Origin: Haliea alexandrii
GTDB lineage: Bacteria; Pseudomonadota; Gammaproteobacteria; Pseudomonadales; Halieaceae
DNA: 64,000 nucleotides
Direction: 5' to 3'
NCBI RefSeq assembly: GCF_003719295.1
Contig: NZ_RFLW01000001.1
Location: 496,001-560,000, forward strand
The notes below the pieces were generated by a model. That model ran no database searches. It had not been told where the DNA came from and worked only from the letters and a program-made list of their open reading frames with translations. The position numbers and the translations under genes were made by a program. This document shows positions 9,186 through 16,006 of this stretch, piece by piece (positions within the stretch are counted from its first letter, which is position 1; each line of letters starts with the position of its first letter).

Positions 9186-10241
9186 ATGGCACTTATCAGT
9201 ATGCGTCAGTTGCTGGATCACGCCGCAGAGTTTGGCTACGGCGTGCCGGCGTTCAATGTGAACAACCTGGAGCAGACCCGCGCCATCATGGAAGCGGCGG
9301 ATGCCACCAACTCGCCGGTCATCATGCAGGCCAGTGCGGGTGCGCGCAAATACGCCGGCGCACCGTTTCTGCGCCACCTGATCCAGGCCGCCATCGAAGA
9401 GTTCCCGCACATCCCCGTGGTCATGCACCAGGACCACGGTGTATCACCCGCCGTGTGCCAGCGCTCCATTCAGCTGGGCTTCAGTTCGGTGATGATGGAC
9501 GGCTCCCTGGGCACTGACGGCAAGACCCCCATGGATTACGACTACAACGTGGACGTAACACGCCGCGTGGTGGAGATGGCACATGCTTGCGGCGTGTCGG
9601 TGGAGGGCGAGCTCGGCTGCCTGGGCTCGCTGGAGACCGGCGAGGCGGGGGAGGAAGACGGTGTCGGTGCCGCGGGCAAGCTGAGCCATGAGCAGATGCT
9701 CACCGACCCCGAAGAAGCGGCGGCCTTCGTGGCCGCCACGGGGGTGGATGCCCTGGCCATTGCCTGTGGCACCAGCCACGGTGCCTACAAGTTCAGCCGT
9801 CCACCCACGGGCGATATTCTCGCCATCGACCGGATCAAGGAGATCAATGCCCGCATTCCCAATACCCACCTGGTGATGCACGGCTCCTCCTCAGTGCCGC
9901 AGGAGTGGCTGGCGATCATCAACGAGTTTGGCGGCAACATCCCGGAAACCTACGGCGTACCGGTAGAGCAGATACAGGAAGGTATCCGCCACGGCGTGCG
10001 CAAGGTGAATATCGATACCGACCTGCGCCTGGCCTCGACCGGTGCCGTGCGCCGTTTCCTGGCCGAGCACCCCGCCGAATTCGACCCGCGCAAGTTCCTC
10101 GCCGTGACCACCACCGCAATGAAAGACATCTGCGTGGCGCGATACGAAGCCTTCGGCACCTCCGGCCATGCCGACAAGATCAAGGTGCGCTCGCTGATTG
10201 CCATGCAGGAAGCCTACGACGCGGGCCAGCTGGGCTCGTAG
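9186..10241 (+). CDS. fba: Class II fructose-1,6-bisphosphate aldolase
   Basis: Zinc-dependent cleavage or condensation of fructose 1,6-bisphosphate with DHAP and GAP. It is 351 residues, beginning [37 protein letters not shown] near residue 85 supplies the catalytic Asp and a zinc His; [21 protein letters not shown] is the glutamate-rich segment typical of the Calvin-cycle subtype found also in non-autotrophs such as Pseudomonas; HGSSSVP and [13 protein letters not shown] bind phosphate. The ATG has a GAGGA site. It closes the glycolytic/pentose operon; a hydrolase gene follows immediately. Confidence 0.97.
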   Translation: MALISMRQLLDHAAEFGYGVPAFNVNNLEQTRAIMEAADATNSPVIMQASAGARKYAGAPFLRHLIQAAIEEFPHIPVVMHQDHGVSPAVCQRSIQLGFSSVMMDGSLGTDGKTPMDYDYNVDVTRRVVEMAHACGVSVEGELGCLGSLETGEAGEEDGVGAAGKLSHEQMLTDPEEAAAFVAATGVDALAIACGTSHGAYKFSRPPTGDILAIDRIKEINARIPNTHLVMHGSSSVPQEWLAIINEFGGNIPETYGVPVEQIQEGIRHGVRKVNIDTDLRLASTGAVRRFLAEHPAEFDPRKFLAVTTTAMKDICVARYEAFGTSGHADKIKVRSLIAMQEAYDAGQLGS

Positions 10242-10264
10242 ACCCGGTCGCTTACGGCCGCAAG

Positions 10265-11200
10265 GTGGCTCCCAGCGCCGCAAGCCTGCAGGCACTGCGC
10301 AACGCGCTGCCCCGTTTCGGCGGGGCCTGCGACCACCCCGGCCTGGAAGCGTATCTGGCCTTCTACGGCCTCGACTTCAGCGCGCCGTCTCACGCTTACC
10401 GCCACCGCGTGGGCCGGGTCGCCTCCGGTCGCTACGAACTGGCCGTCCAGTGCTGGGAACAGCCCGGTGCGCGGCACACCCTGCTGCTGGTGCACGGCTT
10501 TCTGGACCATGTGGGCCTCTACCGCCACCTCATAGGCCACGCCCTGCAGCGCCAGTGCAATGTCATTGCCTTCGACCTGCCGGGGCATGGCCTCTCGACG
10601 GGCACACCGACAGCAATTGGCGACTTCAGCGAATACGCCGACGCGATCCAGGCGGTGCTCGAAGCGGTGGATGTGCCGCCGCTGCCCCTGCAGGCATTGG
10701 CCCAGAGCACCGGCGGCGCGGCCCTGGTCGCCTACGCGCGACAGTGCGCCGCCTGGCCTTTTACCGGCACCGTTCTCCTCGCGCCGTTGCTGCGCCCCGC
10801 GGGCTGGCTGCGTGTGCGAGCTGCCCATGCGCTGGTCCACCGGTTTGTGGATACCGTGCCCCGCGGCTTTGCACAGAATTCGTCCGATGCCGGCTTTCTC
10901 GCCTTCGTGCGCACCGACCCTCTGCAATCTCGCCGTATTCATGTGAGCTGGGTGGGCGCACTGCGCCGCTGGCTGGCGGATTTGCCCATCGCTGACCTGG
11001 GTGTGGGCCCGGCTCTGCTGGTGCAGGGCGATGCTGACGGTACGGTGGACTGGCGTTTCAACCTGCCGCGCTATGGCCAGCTGTTTCCGGGGCTGCGGAT
11101 TGAGTTGCTGCACGGTGCGGGGCACCAGTTGGCGAATGAGTCACGGGATTTGCGGGAGCGGTATTTGCGGCAGGTGGCTCGGTATTTGGGGTGGGTTTGA
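10265..11200 (+). CDS. Alpha/beta-fold hydrolase of unknown substrate
   Basis: Cytoplasmic by appearance (no signal peptide), about 311 residues. TLLLVHGFLDHVGLYRHL is the oxyanion-hole region and NVIAFDLPGHGLS the next strand; the nucleophile elbow reads ALAQSTGGAAL, so the usual first Gly of GxSxG is replaced (AQSTG). VQGDADGTVDW carries the likely acidic residue and GAGHQLANES the His. It starts just downstream of fba. No ATG exists near the hydrolase homology, so I propose GTG at 10265, which has no clear ribosome-binding site; translation coupled to fba is possible. The substrate cannot be told from sequence. Confidence 0.8.
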   Translation: MAPSAASLQALRNALPRFGGACDHPGLEAYLAFYGLDFSAPSHAYRHRVGRVASGRYELAVQCWEQPGARHTLLLVHGFLDHVGLYRHLIGHALQRQCNVIAFDLPGHGLSTGTPTAIGDFSEYADAIQAVLEAVDVPPLPLQALAQSTGGAALVAYARQCAAWPFTGTVLLAPLLRPAGWLRVRAAHALVHRFVDTVPRGFAQNSSDAGFLAFVRTDPLQSRRIHVSWVGALRRWLADLPIADLGVGPALLVQGDADGTVDWRFNLPRYGQLFPGLRIELLHGAGHQLANESRDLRERYLRQVARYLGWV

Positions 11201-11236
11201 GTTTTGTGGCCTGTAATTACGGGGTGCCCTGAAGTC

Positions 11237-11348
11237 GGCTCTGGGGCTGTTGGCGCTCTCAAGGGCACGCCGTGAACCCCTCCATGGGGGCTTGATGAAA
11301 ACATCCCTGTTTTCAACAGCCCTTGAGAGCGCCAACACCCCCAGAGCC
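11237..11348 (+). repeat. Inverted-repeat element B (same family as 2449-2552)
   Basis: Outer arms 11237-11266 and 11319-11348 are complementary at 29 of 30 positions. Between them lie CACGCCGTGAA, a CCCCTCCATGGGG hairpin, GGCTTGATG and a GAAAACATCCCTGTTTTC hairpin. These internal blocks follow the same order as in element A near 2.5 kb, while the outer arms are unrelated in sequence. It occupies the tail-to-tail gap between the alpha/beta hydrolase and marC genes. Part of its effect could be bidirectional termination, but there is no T-run. Confidence 0.85.
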
Positions 11349-11400
11349 TGGCCTGGGTGGTTCACGGAGCTCTGCGGCACCCGGTTTGTGGCACCACTAC

Positions 11401-11997
11401 TCACCCCCCCGCCAGGTTGAGAAACTTCTGCACCCCATCAAAAAACATCTGCACGGAGATGATCACCAGAATCATCCCCATCAAGCGCTCCATCGCCAGC
11501 AAGCCGCGGGCACCGAGCGCTTTCAGCAGCAGCGGCGCCATCATCAGCAATGCGGCACACACGCCCCAGGCGCCCACCACCGCGATCGTCCAGTCCACCA
11601 TCCGCTCCGGGTCCTTGTGCACCAGCAGCATGGTGATCGCCAGCGCCGAAGGCCCCGCCACCATGGGTATGGCCAGCGGCACGATGAAGGGCTCGCCATC
11701 CGGCGTGTCGCCCATGAGGCCGTAGGGGGAGGGGAAAATCATGCGCAGCGCAATCAGGAACAGGATGATCGCACCGGCGATGCTGATTGACTCCTGTCGC
11801 AGGTTCAATACGTCGAGCATGGCGGAGCCGGCGTACAGGAACAGCAGCAACACCACCAGAGCAATCACCAGTTCCCGGAAGATCACCCATTGCCGGCGCC
11901 GTGGTTCTACATCCTTCAGCACCGACAGGAAGATGGGCACGTTACCCAGCGGGTCCATGACGAAGGCCAGAGTGACAAAAGCAGAAATGGTATCCAT
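11401..11997 (-). CDS. MarC family integral membrane protein
   Basis: Inner-membrane protein of 198 residues with about six hydrophobic segments (roughly residues 4-24, 42-62, 72-90, 108-128, 138-160 and 172-192). The opening FVTLAFVMDPLGNVPIFLSVL and the IPMVAGPSALAITMLL segment are diagnostic of the MarC/YhgN family (UPF0056). The function is not established; an early link to multiple-antibiotic resistance was not upheld. The ATG at 11997 has a CGGAG site. It is transcribed alone, divergent from the transglutaminase-like lipoprotein gene, and its 3' end faces repeat element B. Confidence 0.9.
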   Translation of the reverse strand: MDTISAFVTLAFVMDPLGNVPIFLSVLKDVEPRRRQWVIFRELVIALVVLLLFLYAGSAMLDVLNLRQESISIAGAIILFLIALRMIFPSPYGLMGDTPDGEPFIVPLAIPMVAGPSALAITMLLVHKDPERMVDWTIAVVGAWGVCAALLMMAPLLLKALGARGLLAMERLMGMILVIISVQMFFDGVQKFLNLAGG

Positions 11998-12121
11998 GTT
12001 AACTCCGAGGCTGCAGCGCGCAGTGTAACCCGCGAGGGTGGCAGGGCAGTAGGGTCGTGGTCAGCGCGTGCAAGGCGGGCCGGTGCTATGCTTGGGCAAA
12101 AGGCTGCCGGAGGGTTGAGGT

Positions 12122-13267
12122 ATGCAGCGGCTTATGGAGAAGCTTTTGCGCGCGGGTGTCGGGCTCGCCGCCATTCTGGTACTGGGTGCCTGCGTGGCGC
12201 AGCCGCCGGTGGAGCGCGCCGTGCTGGTGAGCAACAGCGAGCTGCTGTCGGGAAGCCGGCTGGGCGTGGCGGCGAGCGCTCGGGCGCCGGCTGCAGCTCT
12301 CACCGCCGTGAATGCCGATATGCGCGATTTCCTGCGCCAGCACGTGCCCGAGGGGCTGGGGGCCACGCGTACCATCGCGTTGATTCTGCAGGCGATTCTG
12401 GATGACGGTCTGCAGCTGCGCTACGACAATTTTCGTACCCTGACGGCGGCGGAGGCCTTCGACAGCCGTGAGGGGAACTGCATGTCCTTTACCAACCTGT
12501 TCGTGGCGCTGGCGCGTGAGGCAGGTATCAAGGTGCATTATCAGGAGGTGGAGATACCGCCTTCGTGGACCGCAGAGGGCGACACCTGGCGCTACAACCT
12601 GCATATCAATGCGCTGGTGAAACTGCCGGGTGCGGAGCAGGTGGTCGATTTCAATCTGGGCGACTACGACCCCGCACTGCACAGACGCGTGTTGACTGAC
12701 GAAGAGGCGCTGGTGCGCTATCACAACAACATGGGTGTGCACTGGATGACCGCAGGTGAGCGCGAGCGTGCGTTCCTGCAGTTCCGCGAGGCGCTGCTGC
12801 TGCGGCCACGCACGGCGCATGTCTGGACTAACCTCGGCACGCTGTATCGTCGCGGGGGTGATCTGGCTGCCGCCGAATCGAGCTACCTGCGTGCGGTGGA
12901 ACTGGCCGATGATGCGGCGGCCAGCAGCAATCTCGCGCGCCTGTATGCGGAGCTGGGTGAGCAGGCGCTGAGCGACTGGTATCGGGGTCGGGTGCAATTG
13001 TTCCGTCAGCAAAACCCCTACTATCTGCTGCACCTGGCGCGGGAAGCCTACGCGTCTGCCGACTATTCGACGGCGGATCGGCTGTTGCGGCGTGCGATTC
13101 GCAAACAGCCGCAAGAGCACGAGTTCTATCGCTGGCTGGGCCTTAACGATCTGCAGCAGGGGGATACACGTGCTGCTGCAGCGCATTTCGCCCAGGCACT
13201 GGCGCACGCCGACGCCGAGTCGGGGGCACGCTACCGGCACAAGCTGGACCTGCTCGCCGGCCATTGA
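12122..13267 (+). CDS. Transglutaminase-like TPR lipoprotein
   Basis: A 381-residue predicted lipoprotein. The signal peptide ends in the lipobox LGAC with Cys24. Residues about 60-190 resemble a transglutaminase/cysteine-protease fold: SREGNCMSFTNLFVALAREAG places the nucleophile at Cys120, NLHIN gives His161 and VDFNLGDYD the Asp. Residues about 195-375 are TPR repeats (NMGVHWMTAGERERAFLQFREALLLRP, then VWTNLGTLYRRGGDLAAAESSYLRAVEL). The retained triad suggests an active amidase or peptidase in the periplasm or at the outer membrane, with partners bound by the TPRs; the substrate is unknown. A GAGG site precedes the ATG. The gene is divergent from marC. Confidence 0.85.
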   Translation: MQRLMEKLLRAGVGLAAILVLGACVAQPPVERAVLVSNSELLSGSRLGVAASARAPAAALTAVNADMRDFLRQHVPEGLGATRTIALILQAILDDGLQLRYDNFRTLTAAEAFDSREGNCMSFTNLFVALAREAGIKVHYQEVEIPPSWTAEGDTWRYNLHINALVKLPGAEQVVDFNLGDYDPALHRRVLTDEEALVRYHNNMGVHWMTAGERERAFLQFREALLLRPRTAHVWTNLGTLYRRGGDLAAAESSYLRAVELADDAAASSNLARLYAELGEQALSDWYRGRVQLFRQQNPYYLLHLAREAYASADYSTADRLLRRAIRKQPQEHEFYRWLGLNDLQQGDTRAAAAHFAQALAHADAESGARYRHKLDLLAGH

Positions 13268-13363
13268 GCCGCGCTGGGTCGTGCAGAGTTCCCCCGGGCC
13301 CTCAATTACGCCGTGCCCTCTGGTAAACTTCGCGTTTTGACGTTGACCGGGGCGGGGAGCTGC

Positions 13364-13429
13364 ATGAGTGTATTGCGATTGAGAGAGAGCGGCGTTGCGG
13401 CAGCCTGCCGTCCGGGGGTGCTCGCGTGA
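13364..13429 (+). CDS. Possible 21-residue leader peptide upstream of the hydroxylase gene
   Basis: A short frame, ATG at 13364 to TGA at 13427-13429, has a strong GGGGAG ribosome-binding site and ends by overlapping the GTG start of the TPR-hydroxylase gene as GTGA. The predicted peptide (MSVLRLRESGVAAACRPGVLA) has no recognisable motif. The hydroxylase GTG lacks a good site of its own, so this frame could drive it by translational coupling. It might instead be an accidental frame, or the ATG may mark a leader with no conserved product. Confidence 0.4.
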   Translation: MSVLRLRESGVAAACRPGVLA

Positions 13430-14580
13430 GCGGCCAGCCACAGCAGCGCCTGCAGGCGGCCCTGGAGGCCTTGCGTGCGGGGCGGGCGGGTGAAGCGGAG
13501 GCGCTGCTCGATGAGCTCACCCGGGCTGGCAACGCGGCGGCCTCCACCTGGCTGGCACTGGCCTTTGCGCGCGTGAATCTGGACCGGGCGGAAGAGGCAC
13601 TGCTGGCCGTCGACCGTGCCTTGCAGCTGGAGCCGCGCAACATCCGCGCGCTGTTGTTCAAGGCAGACCACCTGGATCGCCTGGGGCGCGATCGCACGGC
13701 CCTCGGCTTCTATCAGGGCGCGCTGCGCGTGGCGTCGAGTATGGCGCAGATACCGGAAGATGTGCGGCGCGGGCTGGCGCGTGCCGAAGAGGTGTGCGAC
13801 CGCTGGGCCGCGCACTACGAGAATTACCTGCTCGAAAACCTGGAGGAGGCGGGTTTCAACCGCGCCGAGTTTCCACGTTTCGCGGAATCGCTCGATATTG
13901 CCTGCGGCAAAGCGCCGGTGCAGTTGCAGCAACCTACCCGTTACTATTTCCCGGGCCTGCCACAGCGCACCTTTTACCCCCGGGAGGCGTTTCCCTGGGC
14001 AGCGGCGTTGGAGGCACAAACCGCACAGATTCGGGCCGAGCTGCTCGCTGTTATGGCGGACGGTGCGCACTTTCAGCCCTATCTGGAGTCGGACCCGGAC
14101 CAGCCGCAGTTGAATACCAGCCGCAACCTCGACGCCATGGACTGGAGCGCCTGCTATCTGTGGCGCGATGGTGTGCGTGTGGAGGCGCTGGCGGAGCGCT
14201 GTCCCCTGACGTTCGCCGCGCTGGAGCAGGTGCCGCTGTGTCGGGTGCCCGGGCAGATGCCTTCGGCACTGTTTTCCCGCCTGGCACCGGGGGCGCGTAT
14301 CGAGCCCCACCACGGGGCAGTCAATACCCGGCTGATCTGTCACTTGCCCTTGGTTGTGCCGCCCCAGTGTGGCGAGTTGCGCGTGGGCAATGACCGGCGC
14401 AGCTGGCGCGAAGGCGAGCTGCTGGTGTTTGACGACACCATGGAGCACGAGGCCTGGAACGACAGCCGGGAGGAGCGGGTGGTACTGCTGTTCGACATCT
14501 GGCGGCCGGAGTTGGGTGAGGCGGAGCGCCACTGGGTGGCAACCATGCTGCAGGCCGTCAAGGCCTACGAGGCAACATGA
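13426..14580 (+). CDS. TPR protein with aspartyl/asparaginyl beta-hydroxylase domain
   Basis: 384 residues. The N-terminal third (about 5-125) is helical TPR-like sequence (AALEALRAGRAGEAEALLDEL; EEALLAVDRALQLEP). The C-terminal half (about 180-370) is an AspH/LpxO-type 2-oxoglutarate/Fe(II) dioxygenase: RIEPHHGAVNTRLICHLPL supplies the first His ligand (His295 or His296) and LLVFDDTMEHEAWNDS the second (His341), 45-46 residues apart as in AspH. It presumably hydroxylates a protein or lipid; TPRs favour a protein target. The GTG start overlaps a 21-codon frame, and the stop overlaps the following methyltransferase ATG (ATGA), so hydroxylase and methyltransferase are likely made together. There is no signal peptide. 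Confidence 0.88.
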   Translation: MSGQPQQRLQAALEALRAGRAGEAEALLDELTRAGNAAASTWLALAFARVNLDRAEEALLAVDRALQLEPRNIRALLFKADHLDRLGRDRTALGFYQGALRVASSMAQIPEDVRRGLARAEEVCDRWAAHYENYLLENLEEAGFNRAEFPRFAESLDIACGKAPVQLQQPTRYYFPGLPQRTFYPREAFPWAAALEAQTAQIRAELLAVMADGAHFQPYLESDPDQPQLNTSRNLDAMDWSACYLWRDGVRVEALAERCPLTFAALEQVPLCRVPGQMPSALFSRLAPGARIEPHHGAVNTRLICHLPLVVPPQCGELRVGNDRRSWREGELLVFDDTMEHEAWNDSREERVVLLFDIWRPELGEAERHWVATMLQAVKAYEAT

Positions 14581-15542
14581 GTGCTCAGGGGCCGGCCGCA
14601 CACGCGGGCGCCTGGGATACCTACTGGCGGGGCACCCGGGAGCATGCTGCACACCGCGAGGGCGGGCCACAGGAGCCTGTGCTGGAAGCATTCTGGGCGA
14701 CATTTTTCGCCGCGCAACTGGGCGCGCGCGCAACGCCTTCGTTACTCGATCTCGCCTGTGGTCATGGCGCCGTGACCGGCCATGCCCTGAAGGTGTCTCC
14801 GTCACTGCTGCCGCACTGTAGCGATTACTCATTTAACGCCTTGCGGGGCCTGCAGCAGCGCTACCCCAGCGCACGCTGCATTGCGGCCGACGCCAGCAAT
14901 ACCCCCTTTGCCGATGGCGCCTTCGACGTGGTGGTCAGCCAGTTCGGCGTTGAGTATGCGGGCCCCCAGGCAGTGTTCGAGGCCGCCCGGCTGGTGGCTC
15001 CCGGTGGCTCGCTGGGGCTGTTGCTACACTTGGCGGGCGGGGCTATTTACCGGGAGTGCGAGTACAACCGCGATACCGTGCGCGCCCTGCGTGAGCTGGA
15101 TATCTTGAGCCTGGCGCGAGGGGCGTTTGATGCCGGATTTGCGTTGAATGCGGGTACCGGCAGCCCCGACGCCTTCAAAGCCGCAGAGCGGGCTTTCACG
15201 CCTGCGGTCAGGGGTCTGGAACAGTTACTGCAGAGCCGTGGCGCGCAGTCTGCGGGAGGGCTTCTGCAGCAGCTGTATCAGGACATTGCGCAGATGTACC
15301 GGCGCATGTCGGCCTATGCTCTGGATGATATCCGCAACTGGCTCGACGGCATGGACCTGGAGCTCACCGCCTACAGCGGCAGGATGCAGTCGATGCTGGA
15401 TGCCGCGCTCAGTCAGCAGGCCATCGACGCCACAACACGACGGCTTGCGGCCGACGGGTTTGCCCTGAGGGACTTGTCGCAGCTGCGGGTGTCTGCCGGG
15501 GCGCACCCTGCCGCCTGGGCGCTGGTCATGCAGCGCGGCTAG
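14577..15542 (+). CDS. Class I SAM-dependent methyltransferase
   Basis: 321 residues. SLLDLACGHGAVTGHAL (about 55-71) is motif I; CSDYSFNALRGL gives the acidic adenosine contact; AADASNTPFADGAFDVVVSQFGVEYA is motif II/IV and LVAPGGSLGLLLH motif V. The C-terminal 130 residues are helical and not recognised. It overlaps the aspartyl-hydroxylase gene by four bases, so a shared pathway or shared target is likely. The substrate cannot be inferred. A weak hairpin followed by six T residues (15545-15561) may end transcription. Confidence 0.85.
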   Translation: MSAQGPAAHAGAWDTYWRGTREHAAHREGGPQEPVLEAFWATFFAAQLGARATPSLLDLACGHGAVTGHALKVSPSLLPHCSDYSFNALRGLQQRYPSARCIAADASNTPFADGAFDVVVSQFGVEYAGPQAVFEAARLVAPGGSLGLLLHLAGGAIYRECEYNRDTVRALRELDILSLARGAFDAGFALNAGTGSPDAFKAAERAFTPAVRGLEQLLQSRGAQSAGGLLQQLYQDIAQMYRRMSAYALDDIRNWLDGMDLELTAYSGRMQSMLDAALSQQAIDATTRRLAADGFALRDLSQLRVSAGAHPAAWALVMQRG

Positions 15543-15580
15543 AGAACCTGCCCGGTTTTTTAAGGGTTGTAGTCTGCTGC

Positions 15581-15871
15581 TCAGCCGCCCGCAGGGCCGG
15601 CGCTCTGTGCACTGTTGTTCTGGATGCTGTTGGTCGCATCGCGGCTGTCCTGTGATTCCTGCTTCCACTGGGCGTCTGTTTTGCACACGCGTGTGCCCAG
15701 ACGTGTGCCGGTCTTGATGACATTGCGGCAGGTCATGTTTTCATTACTGGCGACGGCCTGGGCCGGTGTCGTGCCGTCGGCTCCGGCTGTTTGTGATGTC
15801 CCGGTGCTGGAGCATGCTGCCAACATCGATAGGGCAGCGCCGAGGGCGCAAAGCGCGAATGAACGGTTCAT
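15581..15871 (-). CDS. Small lipoprotein of unknown function
   Basis: 96 residues. The signal peptide MNRSFALCALGAALSMLAAC ends in a LAAC lipobox with Cys20. The mature part is Ser/Thr/Gln-rich, then carries a compact motif CRNVIKTGTRLGTRVCKTDAQW with two Cys 14 residues apart that could form a disulphide. I remember similar small secreted proteins in marine gammaproteobacteria but can name no function. CAGGAG precedes the ATG with good spacing. It is encoded alone on the minus strand between the methyltransferase and a TonB receptor. Confidence 0.8.
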   Translation of the reverse strand: MNRSFALCALGAALSMLAACSSTGTSQTAGADGTTPAQAVASNENMTCRNVIKTGTRLGTRVCKTDAQWKQESQDSRDATNSIQNNSAQSAGPAGG

Positions 15872-15931
15872 GTTGATCTCCTGAGGTGTCAGCGCAGTCT
15901 CAACTGCGTTGTATTTAAGGTAAATCCACTG

Positions 15932-15957
15932 AAAAAAACCCGGCCTGGGGCCGGGTC
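15932..15957 (-). terminator. Rho-independent terminator downstream of the first TonB receptor gene
   Basis: On the minus strand a GACCCGGCCCCAGGCCGGGT hairpin is followed by seven T residues, 50-75 bases after the receptor stop codon. A second GC-rich hairpin (15973-15994, arms GGGCGGCC and GGCCGCCC) lies between the stop and the terminator. Confidence 0.85.
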
Positions 15958-16006
15958 TGGTCTTGCACCGTAGGGCGGCCGTTGCCGGCCGCCCGCAGGA
16001 AGTCGC

